A stretch of 64,000 nt of DNA from Desulfosporosinus sp. (GCA_003513495.1 DOPM01000029.1:1-64000), one strand, 5' to 3'. Shown: positions 17,562-26,016, counted from the first letter of the stretch. Made by a program: numbers and translations. Notes: generated by a model not told the origin, from the sequence alone.

Positions 17562-19010
17562 TTACAACGAATCCAAATTAGAAGACCTCATGGGTGTGGC
17601 GAGAATACAACAAACTTTATCGACGTTATCATCTGCATAATATAGCCCACTTTGGCGAATACCCGGAATCCATAGAACCTCTGTCCCATGGGCTATCAGT
17701 AACATACTACTTCTTGCTTTAACTGCCACCTTTGCTTCCTGAAAAACCTTTTTTAGGGACTTATGCCCAACATCCTTAAACCACATTTTATCCCCTTCGC
17801 GACGTGTGCGACATACCAAGGTCTGTTCTGAAACCCTAGCGAATAACTCCGTACTAAAAATTGCTATCTGGCCCTCGCGCCTTTCATAATCAGTAATCCC
17901 AGGGGGCTCCGAACCTCTCCATAAACCGATTGCTGCTCTCAAACTTGGAATTTCTATCCACTTCCCTATAACTAAGGGTATGTTTATCTCCAACTCCCTC
18001 TCGTCTGCCTTCCCTATTATTCTATCGAGTTGTCGGATATTTACAGGGCTAAACTGCAACCCCTTTTCTGTGATCTTAACTTGCATACCCGGCAAATCTT
18101 GTACCCAACCCGGCTTCCCTTGAGAGGCCATAATCTTCGTAACGTAGGCAAAACCAAGTCCACGGGGTTCTTGTGTAACCTGCATCGCTGCTCTGCGTAA
18201 TAGACGGGAAAGTATGGCAGGGGGCTCTTTAAAAACATCACGGCTCAAGCAGGTCATTTCCTGGGAGTCTTTATAGCAATACCGCCTCCAGGCGATCTCA
18301 ACTTGCTGAGTTAAGTATTCTTCATCCCAACGTAGTAGTTCTCCCGTTCGGCCTAGCGCCTCCTGAATACGTGAATTGTAACTTCTCTCCAACTCCGGCA
18401 ACAATTCTAAGCGGATCCGATTACGCACATAGACTGGTTCTTCGTTTGAAGGATCGAGAGCGTAGGGGACTGCTTCGCTCTTACAATAATGCAAAATATC
18501 TGCTTTTGTATAGGTTAGCAGGGGTCGAATAATTGAGTCCTTGCTCGGATACATTCCCGCTAAACCTGCCGTACCACTCCCTCTAAGCAAGCGATACAGT
18601 ATTGTTTCAGCTTGGTCCCCAAGGTGATGAGCAGTTGCCAGAAGGGAGCACCCTTCCTCAATCATATCCTCTCTCCAACGTGCGTAACGCCACTCCCGAG
18701 CAGCTTCTTGGAAGGATTGACCTGTGGATTTAGCGTATTGTTTAGCGTGAAAACGATGAATACGGCAAGGGACATTCCACAGCTTAGCTAATTGTTGAAC
18801 CATATCCGCTTCCTCATCCGACTCAGCTCGAACGCCATGATGCACATGGGTTAATACTAGGGAAATTCCTCTCCAACTCTCGTCTTGTGAATAGCGCCAT
18901 AAAATATGACTTAGGGCCATGGAGTCTGGTCCTCCGGATACAGCGACCAACACTCTGGTTTTAGACGGAATTAGCTGTGGTAATATGTATTTGCGCAATT
19001 GCTCGTACAT
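17562..19010 (-). CDS. tilS: tRNA(Ile)-lysidine synthetase
   Basis: Converts C34 of tRNA-Ile(CAU) to lysidine so that it reads AUA. The 482-residue protein has the PP-loop SGGPDSMALSH near residue 25 and THVHHGVRAESDEEA. It also has LLATAHHLGDQAETILYRLLRGSG and a substrate-binding C-terminal domain ending in WFKDVGHKSLKKVFQEAKV. AAGGGGG lies upstream of the ATG. It precedes ftsH as in most Firmicutes. Confidence 0.96.
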   Translation of the reverse strand: MYEQLRKYILPQLIPSKTRVLVAVSGGPDSMALSHILWRYSQDESWRGISLVLTHVHHGVRAESDEEADMVQQLAKLWNVPCRIHRFHAKQYAKSTGQSFQEAAREWRYARWREDMIEEGCSLLATAHHLGDQAETILYRLLRGSGTAGLAGMYPSKDSIIRPLLTYTKADILHYCKSEAVPYALDPSNEEPVYVRNRIRLELLPELERSYNSRIQEALGRTGELLRWDEEYLTQQVEIAWRRYCYKDSQEMTCLSRDVFKEPPAILSRLLRRAAMQVTQEPRGLGFAYVTKIMASQGKPGWVQDLPGMQVKITEKGLQFSPVNIRQLDRIIGKADERELEINIPLVIGKWIEIPSLRAAIGLWRGSEPPGITDYERREGQIAIFSTELFARVSEQTLVCRTRREGDKMWFKDVGHKSLKKVFQEAKVAVKARSSMLLIAHGTEVLWIPGIRQSGLYYADDNVDKVCCILATPMRSSNLDSL

Positions 19011-19135
19011 CTTGCGCCCCCTTTATATCAATAGTTATAGCTTCCACGGAAAACTATAATTTCAAACCTGCTAATCTTAACTATTTTAACACTTTCATTT
19101 AAAAACAAATACTTATTTTTGTTATATGGTTAAAT

Positions 19136-19165
19136 TGAAAAAGGCCCTGATTTAATTCAGGGCCT
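19136..19165 (-). terminator. Rho-independent terminator of fhs
   Basis: The inverted repeat AGGCCCTGA/TCAGGGCCT has A/T tracts on both sides and can work on either strand. On the minus strand the hairpin is followed by TTTTTC. It lies about 55 bp past the fhs stop. Confidence 0.8.
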
Positions 19166-19184
19166 AAAAAATTCCTCTATGTAA

Positions 19185-19212
19185 GTAGGGGCAATTCATG
19201 AATTGCCCCTAC
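19185..19212. repeat. 28-bp perfect palindrome, GTAGGGGC type
   Basis: A perfect palindrome running GTAGGGGCAATTC then its complement. The central 26 bp recur identically at 41091-41116. It lies between the fhs stop and its terminator. Similar GTAGGGGC palindromes are scattered in many genomes, to my knowledge; function unknown. Confidence 0.85.
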
Positions 19213-19218
19213 CGAATC

Positions 19219-20979
19219 CTAGAACAATCCCATTACTTTACCGGTCTTGGTGTCAACGTCAATTCTTCTGTAAGCGGGGTCTGAACTTGTCCCGGGCATC
19301 AAACTAATTGCCCCAGCCATTGGGCAAAGGAATTTTGCTCCGCCATATACTAAGACGTCACGGATCGGCAATCTCCAACCTTTGGGGACACCTTTCAGAG
19401 TGGGATCATGGGAGAGGCTTAAGTGGGTTTTCACCATCATGGTGGCAAAATCGGCATAATAAGGATCTGATTCAAATCGCTTAGCCTTAGCTTCCGCTTC
19501 TGGGGACCAATCTACGCCGTCAGCCCCGTAAACTTCTTTAGCGATGAGTTCAACACGTTCACGAAGTGGCATTTCTAATGGATAGAGGCATTTGAATTGA
19601 GATTGTTCATTGCAGGCGTCCATAACCGTGTCTGCTAATTCCAAAGCACCGTCTCCACCATTGAGCCAGTGATCGGAATGGGCACAACGGGCTCCTGCTT
19701 CTCGTACGATTTTCTTGATCAAGTCAATTTCTGCTTGGGTATCTGTGTAGAAACCATTAATACATACAACTGGAACAATTCCAGACTTTTTAATAATGTT
19801 TAGATGGTGAAGCAGATTGGCGCACCCTTTTTCCACGAGTTCAAGGTTTTCTTTCGTGTACTCTTCTGGTAAAGGACGACCAGGTGCCACAGCAGGTCCG
19901 CCACCATGCATTTTAAGAGCACGAATGGTTGCAACAAGAACGGATACATCTGGTTTTAAGCCGCCCAAACGAGCCTTAACATTCCAGAACTTCTCAAATC
20001 CGATATCTGCAGCAAATCCGCTTTCCGTAACATGGTAATCAAACATTTTGAGCCCAACGCGGTCAGCAATAATGGAGGATTGGCCAATAGCAATATTAGC
20101 AAACGGACCGGCATGAACCATAACAGGTTGACCTTCTGCTGTGTAACAAATGGTCGGATTGATAGTATTCCGCATCCAAGCAGTCATTGCGCCATCAACT
20201 TCTAAGTCGGCAGCAGTAACCGGTTCACCAGTTTTACTATAGGCAACGATAATCTTGCCAATCCGCTCTCTGAGGTCCGGAAGGTCTTTAGCGACTGCCA
20301 AGATAGCCATTAACTCTGATCCAACGGCAATTCCAAATTTAGATTGCATCTGGAAGCCATCTTTTTTACCACCAATACCAATAATAACATTTCTTAGACC
20401 TTGAGCCGCGTAGTCGATAACCCAACCCATTTCCACATTTTTGGGGTCTATGTCTAAACGTTTCAAGCCTTTTGAAGCTAACACTTCATCAGTATAGTTT
20501 GCTTCATGCTGCATCCGGGCATTCAATGCAACCATGCAAAGATTATGAGCGTTCATGATGTCATTAATATCCCCTGTGAGTCCTAAGGAAAACTCAGTCA
20601 TCGGAATCAACAGAGCGTTACCACCACCAGCAGCAGTACCCTTAATATTCATGGTCGGACCGCCGGATGGTTGACGAACAGCACCGCCAACATTCTTGCC
20701 TCTCTTAGCAAGTCCCTCGATTAAACCGAGAGTCGTCGTCGTTTTTCCTTCACCAAGTGGAGTTGGCGTAATGGCTGTTACTTCAATATATTTGCCATCA
20801 GGCTTATCCCCAAGCCGCTCCATCATTTTCAGAAAATCTACTTTTGGTGTTCTTCCGTATGGAATAATTTCCTCTTTTCTAAGTGACAACTTCTCGATTA
20901 ATTCGTCCACAGTAGGCATGTTTTTCTCGGCCTCTTCGGCGATCTGCCAGTCCTTTAGTTTTGTAGCATCCCAAGCCAT
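19219..20979 (-). CDS. fhs: Formate-tetrahydrofolate ligase
   Basis: ATP-dependent formylation of tetrahydrofolate, the entry of formate into the methyl branch of the Wood-Ljungdahl pathway or one-carbon metabolism. The 586-residue protein has the P-loop TPTPLGEGKTTTTLGL (near residue 75), the AVRQPSGGPTMNIKGTAAGGG segment and LTGDIND. From the ATG at 20979 (GGGAG 12 nt upstream) the length fits the family; a 31-codon in-frame extension has no binding site. The gene is monocistronic, with a terminator downstream and a long leader containing an 11-bp inverted repeat. Confidence 0.96.
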   Translation of the reverse strand: MAWDATKLKDWQIAEEAEKNMPTVDELIEKLSLRKEEIIPYGRTPKVDFLKMMERLGDKPDGKYIEVTAITPTPLGEGKTTTTLGLIEGLAKRGKNVGGAVRQPSGGPTMNIKGTAAGGGNALLIPMTEFSLGLTGDINDIMNAHNLCMVALNARMQHEANYTDEVLASKGLKRLDIDPKNVEMGWVIDYAAQGLRNVIIGIGGKKDGFQMQSKFGIAVGSELMAILAVAKDLPDLRERIGKIIVAYSKTGEPVTAADLEVDGAMTAWMRNTINPTICYTAEGQPVMVHAGPFANIAIGQSSIIADRVGLKMFDYHVTESGFAADIGFEKFWNVKARLGGLKPDVSVLVATIRALKMHGGGPAVAPGRPLPEEYTKENLELVEKGCANLLHHLNIIKKSGIVPVVCINGFYTDTQAEIDLIKKIVREAGARCAHSDHWLNGGDGALELADTVMDACNEQSQFKCLYPLEMPLRERVELIAKEVYGADGVDWSPEAEAKAKRFESDPYYADFATMMVKTHLSLSHDPTLKGVPKGWRLPIRDVLVYGGAKFLCPMAGAISLMPGTSSDPAYRRIDVDTKTGKVMGLF

Positions 20980-21319
20980 TTCTAAATCCGCTCCCTTAAT
21001 TAAAATTTCTTCTTCCCTGTGAAGGAATGGATAATTACCCGCACCACTAGTTAACCTCAGTATATAAAGCATAGGACCGTTATCCCTGATATACTAATTA
21101 TCGGGATTAGTATATCCAAAAATGTACTTTTAACTAAAAATACTTTTGGGTTATTCTCCTAGACTCAACGTGTAAATTTGGTTTAACAACTTAGGTGCTG
21201 GGCTAGTCTTGATAAAAAGACATAATAGTTTGATTCGACGCACATTTCTGTTATCCTGCTTTTGAACTTAGCTTTTCCCATTAACTTTTGTCACTCACTT
21301 GTCTTTTTTTCAAAAACAA
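20980..21319. other. fhs leader and spoIIE-fhs intergenic region
   Basis: About 340 bp without a gene between spoIIE and fhs. I see no canonical tetrahydrofolate riboswitch or other riboswitch motif I can name. The one clear structure is the 11-bp inverted repeat listed separately. No strong spoIIE terminator is visible. Confidence 0.5.
21088..21116. promoter_or_regulatory. 11-bp inverted repeat upstream of fhs, possible operator
   Basis: Arms GATATACTAAT (21088-21098) and ATTAGTATATC (21106-21116) are perfect complements separated by 7 nt, about 110 bp upstream of the chosen fhs start. There is no T-tract on the minus strand, so a terminator is unlikely. The arm contains TATACT, which could be a -10 element, so the repeat might be an operator over the fhs promoter. 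This is inference. Confidence 0.5.
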
Positions 21320-23407
21320 TCATTCGCTCCAATAGTTTTTTCTAATAACCATTACGATACCATCATCCTCCAACGTCCCCCCGCTTAATCGACGGGCTTC
21401 TTGTCCAATTAGTTCAGCAAGCTCCTGAGATTTATTGATAGGAGGCATTTTCTCTAGGAAGTTTTTAATCCAGTCATCTTGTTCTTTCAAAACATCTTGC
21501 ACCCCATCCGTTAATAAGATTAACGATTCTCCATTCTGCATCTCCATTTCAATGACTGGCGTATCAATTTGGTTTAAGATGCCCGCCGGAAGGCTTGACG
21601 ATTCAATAGTTTTCACTCCATCTGGTCCAATCATGTACGAGGGCGAAGCGCCCACTTTAATGATCTTTAAGTTCGTCGATTCCAAATCAAGAATTGCCAT
21701 ATCAATGGTTACGAAACTTTCTTCAGGGGAACGCAGTACTAATATAGAATTAAGCGCTTGTATTGCTCCTTCTGGTTTAAACCCTGTTGTTAGAAGCTGC
21801 TCAAGGAGGGTCAAGGCCGTTGCGCTCATCTTTGCGGCATTTTCCCCAACGCCCATACCGTCGCTTAAAATAAACGCATGTTCCTTTGTAGAGAAGGCAA
21901 TAGAAGCATAATTATCACCACTCATTCCGTTTCCGGTTTTCGTGAATGTTGTTATCCCCACATCCATAAAATATCGCCGACGGCGGGCTAGATTTGAAGG
22001 TTTTACTACTTCCCAATTATGCTGTGTGTGAAGCTCCTTAGCTAAATTTCCAATGACCTGGGAAACATTGAGAAATTGGCGTGACAATGCCTCTTGATTT
22101 AAAAGCAAACGACGGCGCCATGTCTCCTGGTTCTTTTCTTGCTCTATAATAAACTGTACTCCTAGGAGCATCTCTTTTAGCCGTCCACAGTGCCGTTTCC
22201 ATTCGATGGGCAAAGATTGTAATTTGATATTAGTTTCCTTTTCGACTAAACCAAAGAGTTCAAAGAAGATATGATACGTTTTATAAAATTCTCGATTCCA
22301 GCATACGTCCCTTGTGGGGCAAGAATGACATACACGCTCCACTAGTATATTCATGAGTTCTGGAACTTCTGGGCGCATCTCGATAGATTCTGCCTCTGCT
22401 GCTTGGTAACTTAAGGCAATTTGATCAAAAATCTCTGACAATGCCTTTACTTTAGAAACAGTGGTCTCAACCTCTGGAATCACCTTTGGTTTAAGAAAGT
22501 CTTTTTCGGGGGTCGCCCCAGGCCATAATAAGAAGAGGAAAAGCCCCACTGTAGAAGAAATAAGTTGAGAGTATATTGCCTCCTGACGCAAAAAGACGGT
22601 AAGCATCAGCATTACCGCAATGAAAGCGGTCCCTATTCCAAGTTTGCCAAACCGCCTAAAAGCCCCAGTACAAAACCCCGCCAATCCATATATACCTGCA
22701 TCTATAAGATTCTGGGTATTTGTTGATAATTGTGGCATAAAACCCAGCAATGCCCCTACGCCCGCCGCAGTACCTGCTCCGTAACGTTCCGATACAAATA
22801 ATGTAAAAAAACTCAATAGCACGATAGAAAAGTTAATACTCATAACCTGGACCCCTTGAAGACCGCTAATCAAACCAATCAAGATGAAAAGCCAGGCAAT
22901 TCCCTGTTCCCGCTGAAATTCTCCTCTCCATATAGCTTCTTGGTGACATAGAGCGAACCAAAAAATAATGGCACATCCTCCTGATAGCACCCCGTGAAGA
23001 GCGATTACTAAAAAAGCATAGAGATTAGGATTCGCTAAGCTAATTGCAAGATAAGAAATCAGAGCTGTTATTAGACTGGTTAAGCCAAACAAATATATTC
23101 CTTGGTGCTTCTTTTTGCGGATTGAAGGAAGTATTACCATCAAAGAAGCTAAAATAGCCACACCTTGTAAAGTAAAGGATATATCATTTAATGAAATTAA
23201 GCCCATTAGAACACCAACTAGGCCAAAGAAAAATCCCTTTTCTCCCCTCAATATCAAGGCCGCTCCGATAGCCACTCCAAAGGGCTGGAGGCCCAAGATA
23301 CTCCCCCGAGCCAATAGCCCTCCCAGAACTATTGGAAGGAGTGCACTCTCAACGGAAATTCTGCTTCGCAGACCTTGATCTACTTTTAATGTTGCCCACT
23401 CTGCCAT
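21320..23407 (-). CDS. spoIIE: Stage II sporulation protein E
   Basis: Membrane PP2C phosphatase that dephosphorylates SpoIIAA and so activates sigma-F in the forespore. The 695-residue protein has about ten N-terminal membrane segments (residues 30-300) and a central region with a cysteine pair (CHSCPTRDVCW). The PP2C domain begins near residue 470 with SGDNYAS and FILSDGMGVGENAA, and ends LEDDGIVMV. AGAGGTG lies 6 nt before the ATG at 23407. A Spo0A-type promoter is visible upstream. It is somewhat shorter than the B. subtilis protein. Confidence 0.96.
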   Translation of the reverse strand: MAEWATLKVDQGLRSRISVESALLPIVLGGLLARGSILGLQPFGVAIGAALILRGEKGFFFGLVGVLMGLISLNDISFTLQGVAILASLMVILPSIRKKKHQGIYLFGLTSLITALISYLAISLANPNLYAFLVIALHGVLSGGCAIIFWFALCHQEAIWRGEFQREQGIAWLFILIGLISGLQGVQVMSINFSIVLLSFFTLFVSERYGAGTAAGVGALLGFMPQLSTNTQNLIDAGIYGLAGFCTGAFRRFGKLGIGTAFIAVMLMLTVFLRQEAIYSQLISSTVGLFLFLLWPGATPEKDFLKPKVIPEVETTVSKVKALSEIFDQIALSYQAAEAESIEMRPEVPELMNILVERVCHSCPTRDVCWNREFYKTYHIFFELFGLVEKETNIKLQSLPIEWKRHCGRLKEMLLGVQFIIEQEKNQETWRRRLLLNQEALSRQFLNVSQVIGNLAKELHTQHNWEVVKPSNLARRRRYFMDVGITTFTKTGNGMSGDNYASIAFSTKEHAFILSDGMGVGENAAKMSATALTLLEQLLTTGFKPEGAIQALNSILVLRSPEESFVTIDMAILDLESTNLKIIKVGASPSYMIGPDGVKTIESSSLPAGILNQIDTPVIEMEMQNGESLILLTDGVQDVLKEQDDWIKNFLEKMPPINKSQELAELIGQEARRLSGGTLEDDGIVMVIRKNYWSE

Positions 23408-23437
23408 AACGTCACCTCTTACCCATTTATTGGTAAT

Positions 23438-23502
23438 ATTATAGCGCAAGTTCTTAGCAAAGCTTGTCTAGTAACGTCAATAAAGCACAACAACTTTCGA
23501 CG
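23438..23502 (-). promoter_or_regulatory. Spo0A-type promoter of spoIIE
   Basis: On the minus strand, TAGACA (23465-23470) and a perfect TATAAT (23438-23443) are separated by 21 nt. B. subtilis spoIIE and spoIIG also have over-long spacers that need Spo0A-P with sigma-A. A near-match to the 0A box, CGTCGAA against TGTCGAA, lies further upstream at 23496-23502. The spacing is seen; Spo0A control is inferred. Confidence 0.65.
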
Positions 23503-23607
23503 TTGTTCACAATAAATGTCTCCATTGTTTCGCTAAAGCACTATTTGCCGTATAAATATTCCAGCATTCTCTATCATGTCTTTGCTATGAAAGCAACTTA
23601 AGCACTG

Positions 23608-23668
23608 TGTCATCCTGAAGGAGGGACGACTGAAGGATCTAGATCCTTCGCTATTGCTCAGGATGACA
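23608..23668. repeat. GTCATCCTGA-type palindromic repeat
   Basis: Outer arms TGTCATCCTGA and TCAGGATGACA enclose an inner perfect palindrome, GAAGGATCTAGATCCTTC (23632-23649). Together they form a long cruciform-capable unit between spoIIE and yabR. Repeats starting GTCATCCTGA are scattered in many unrelated bacterial genomes, to my knowledge. No coding content. Confidence 0.8.
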
Positions 23669-23704
23669 TCAGTGAAAGAAGACCCTAAAGTTATACGATA
23701 CGTT

Positions 23705-23845
23705 AAAGAAAACTTGGCTGGCGCCCACACACACACACGAAGACACTGTCTTCGCACGTATTAGCCCTTCTTGCAGACACTGTCTTCGCACGTATTTAGC
23801 CCTTCTTGCAGTATATAACGCAAGTTTATACTTTTTGACAGTATA
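23705..23845 (+). repeat. Dispersed repeat element, copy B
   Basis: A 141-bp copy between spoIIE and yabR. It starts AAGAAAACTTGGCTGGCGCC, then a short CA run (CACACACACAC), then CGAAGACACTGTCTTCG and a second unit starting CTTCTTGCAGACACTGTC. It ends GCAGTATATAACG and GTTTATACTTTTTGACAGTA. Two tandem units are present. It is opposite in orientation to copy A and lies just past the yabR terminator. Confidence 0.85.
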
Positions 23846-23868
23846 AAAAAAACCGCCTTTCGGCGGTT
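23844..23868 (-). terminator. Rho-independent terminator of yabR
   Basis: The minus strand reads AACCGCC GAAA GGCGGTT followed by TTTTTTAT, 8 bp past the yabR stop. The T-tract runs into the end of repeat element B. Confidence 0.9.
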
Positions 23869-23875
23869 ATGTGTT

Positions 23876-24265
23876 CTAGTATCTACTTGATCCTCTACCT
23901 CCACGTTTAGAGTCTGTGGCCCGACGGAACTCAGTCTGACGTTCATCACTGTCCTTTATAAACTTAGCCAATTTATCCTCAAAGGATACTGTTGGCGGAA
24001 GACGGCGTTCACGACCCACGTTACGAACAGTGGGGTTTGCTTGCTTGATTGACAGCCCTATTTTTCCCTTTTCATCAACATGAATAACCTTTACCTTAAC
24101 ATGATCTTGTTCCTTTAAGTAATCTCGAACGTCCTTGACATAGGCATCAGCGACTTCCGAGATATGTACGAGTCCGGTAACTCTATCCGGCAATTCAATA
24201 AAAGCTCCAAAGTTCGTGATCCCTGTTACGACCCCTTCAACAATACTGCCAACGTCAATGGCCAT
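23876..24265 (-). CDS. yabR: S1-domain RNA-binding protein, YabR-like
   Basis: A 129-residue protein with one S1 OB-fold (residues 1-70): VGSIVEGVVTGITNFGAFIELP, GLVHISEVAD and KVKVIHVDEKGKIGLSIKQ. A basic, Arg/Gly-rich tail (RGGRGSSRY) probably adds nonspecific RNA affinity. The ATG at 24265 has AAGGAGG 12 nt upstream; a TTG three codons earlier is closer to it. Position between divIC and spoIIE matches B. subtilis. The exact cellular role is not settled. Confidence 0.9.
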   Translation of the reverse strand: MAIDVGSIVEGVVTGITNFGAFIELPDRVTGLVHISEVADAYVKDVRDYLKEQDHVKVKVIHVDEKGKIGLSIKQANPTVRNVGRERRLPPTVSFEDKLAKFIKDSDERQTEFRRATDSKRGGRGSSRY

Positions 24266-24365
24266 ACGAAGCAAACTCCTCCTTGTGATGATCTATCTAT
24301 ACTTACTCTATATTATATGCAGTACATTTCGTGCCTGTCAAGGTTAACGAGTCTAATGTTCAATA

Positions 24366-24677
24366 CTAATTCTTGGGAGAAATAAGAATTTCGCCTTCTT
24401 TCACAAGTCCTAACTGCTCGCGAGCCAACTGCTCGATGTAACTTGGTGTATTCAAGCGTGTGATCTCATCGTTAAGAATTTTTTCTTGTTGAAGCAACTT
24501 AGCCTTTTCCTGATTTAATTGAGCTAGTTGCTCCTCAACTTGAGAGCGAAGTTTCCATATCTGCCACCCCGAACTTCCAACCACTATCATAATCAGGCAT
24601 AGCATAAGAACAGAACTAAGACGAATCCGAACCCTTTGGCGATTTTTAGAGTTACTCTTCAGATGAGCCCTCTTCAT
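24366..24677 (-). CDS. divIC: Septum formation initiator DivIC/FtsB family
   Basis: Bitopic divisome protein that pairs with FtsL and controls septal peptidoglycan synthesis. The 103-residue protein has a basic N-terminus and one membrane segment (about residues 21-40). A coiled coil follows (about 43-75, EEQLAQLNQEKAKLL) and then the family motif YIEQLAREQLGLVKEGEI. GAGGAGAGG precedes the ATG. It overlaps the HTH gene upstream by 26 bp. Confidence 0.92.
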   Translation of the reverse strand: MKRAHLKSNSKNRQRVRIRLSSVLMLCLIMIVVGSSGWQIWKLRSQVEEQLAQLNQEKAKLLQQEKILNDEITRLNTPSYIEQLAREQLGLVKEGEILISPKN

Positions 24678-24894
24678 CCAATTCCTCTCCTCCTATACCT
24701 AGTTCCGCGCCCGGGATAATACAAACGATTTCATACCCTTTACTTCTTGCACGAGTTAACAACGTTGCTACCGAACTCTGACTGAGATGAAGTCTTTTGG
24801 CGATGTCTTCTAGCGACTTCCCACTCTCCTTGAGAATAACTGCTTGGCGTTCCCGAAAACTTAGTTTTTCCAAACCCCGAATTTCTAGTTGCAC
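24652..24894 (-). CDS. Small helix-turn-helix protein, sigma-70 region 4 type
   Basis: An 80-residue protein with LSFRERQAVILKESGKSLED and IAKRLHLSQSSVATLLTRAR, which reads as a region-4 or LuxR-type helix-turn-helix (residues 11-50). An acidic C-terminal tail follows (EELDEEGSSEE). The start is GTG with AAGGGCG upstream. It overlaps divIC by 26 bp and so is coupled to it. There is no counterpart at this place in B. subtilis that I know of. A regulatory role is inference; the target is unknown. Confidence 0.65.
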   Translation of the reverse strand: MQLEIRGLEKLSFRERQAVILKESGKSLEDIAKRLHLSQSSVATLLTRARSKGYEIVCIIPGAELGIGGEELDEEGSSEE

Positions 24895-25043
24895 ATTGGC
24901 ACGCCCTTGCTAAAAGTTATACACAAAGTGTGGATAGTTTGTGGACAGATTACCTACAATTCATTTACAAAAAGAGTACAAACTAATCCGGCAACTCTTA
25001 TTATAGTCACTCATTATTAAGGAATCAAGCCCCCTGGAAAATT

Positions 25044-25592
25044 TTAACCATTAGTTCTTGGGGGAAGGAGTCCCTTCCACCAATCTTTTAGCCTTCTTTG
25101 GACATGCCTAATTCTCTCAAGTAAGATCACTTCTCCAATTCGATACAGCAATAAGCCCAACCAAGATAACAGAGCATAGGGCGGCCTCATAATAAGCCGC
25201 AATCCCCTAACTGGAATCCTTATACTTCTGTGGATAAGTTTTGCAAGAAAGGATATAAATCTATAGAGGCCAAAGAAACAACGCAGAGTAAAACGACTTA
25301 GTATTCTTAGATAAACCAATAAGCCTAGCAAGCTTCCCCAAATAGTATAAAATCGAAAATCAAGAGCGTTTGCTCGTTCAAAAAAGTAAAAAAGAATACC
25401 CATGGCAACCAACGAGAAAATTACATCCCCGATAAAGGTCAAAATCTGTCCCCAGTGTTGCCAACTGCGAAATGAGCGATAACTGTCGAAAACTAATCCT
25501 ACTGTTGCTCCCCCAAGGATTACCCAAAAAAACGTCTCAAATTCTGAGATTGTTCTTTCCTCCTTTCTCCTTCCCCCTTCCTTTTTCTTCAA
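25044..25592 (-). CDS. yabQ: Spore cortex biosynthesis protein YabQ
   Basis: Integral membrane protein needed for cortex formation in sporulation. The protein (up to 182 residues) has about four membrane segments, beginning FETFFWVILGGATVGLVFDSYRSF, with a short basic C-terminus. The start is unclear. The only conventional codon is a TTG at 25592 without a binding site. An excellent AAGGAGG instead lies 8 nt before an in-frame ATC at about residue 16, where homologues begin. yabP follows downstream in the same order as in B. subtilis. Confidence 0.88.
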   Translation of the reverse strand: MKKKEGGRRKEERTISEFETFFWVILGGATVGLVFDSYRSFRSWQHWGQILTFIGDVIFSLVAMGILFYFFERANALDFRFYTIWGSLLGLLVYLRILSRFTLRCFFGLYRFISFLAKLIHRSIRIPVRGLRLIMRPPYALLSWLGLLLYRIGEVILLERIRHVQRRLKDWWKGLLPPRTNG

Positions 25593-25614
25593 ACTACAGA
25601 GGAATTATGGAGTG

Positions 25615-25893
25615 TCAACGGAATACCCGGTTCAGGAATCCTCGACGTGAAGCATCGCTAGAATTTCGATGATAGATTAATGCGACTACTGAACCTTGCA
25701 GGTCTACTAACCCTTCCTCAAGATTAAGTAACTTGATGCCTAATTGTTCCCCTTTGACACTCAGTATTCCCATCTCGGTTTCAAGAACTATTTCCTTGGG
25801 GTCAAAGGACTGAACCTTTCGTACCCCTGACAACTCTATGAGTTCTCGATTTTCCATGACAAGGCGATGTCCTTTGGCAATCTTATCAACCAT
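25615..25893 (-). CDS. yabP: Sporulation protein YabP
   Basis: Mother-cell sporulation protein required with YabQ for the cortex. From the ATG at 25893 the protein has 92 residues. It shows ELSGVRKVQSFDPKEIVLETEMGILSVKGE, LNLEEGLVDLQGSVVALIYH and the C-terminal RRGFLNRVFR typical of the YabP/YqfC family. AGGGGGATGGGGC precedes this ATG. An ATG at 25935 with AAGGATGGGAAAG is a possible longer start. It lies between rqcP and yabQ. Confidence 0.9.
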   Translation of the reverse strand: MVDKIAKGHRLVMENRELIELSGVRKVQSFDPKEIVLETEMGILSVKGEQLGIKLLNLEEGLVDLQGSVVALIYHRNSSDASRRGFLNRVFR

Positions 25894-26016
25894 GCCCCAT
25901 CCCCCTAACTCTTTTACTCTTATATCCCTATTCATCTTTCCCATCCTTTAGACTAGACTACATTATCAATTCCATAACACTTACTTTGACACTTCTTACC
26001 CTCTTCCACCGTAAAG

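Noticed and set aside
20980..21320. Tetrahydrofolate riboswitch before fhs
   Set aside because: No match to the conserved THF-riboswitch pseudoknot segments could be found by eye; only the inverted repeat stands out.
23533..23757. Minus-strand open frame across the GTCATCCTGA repeat and element B
   Set aside because: Composed entirely of two repeat classes, with no start context.
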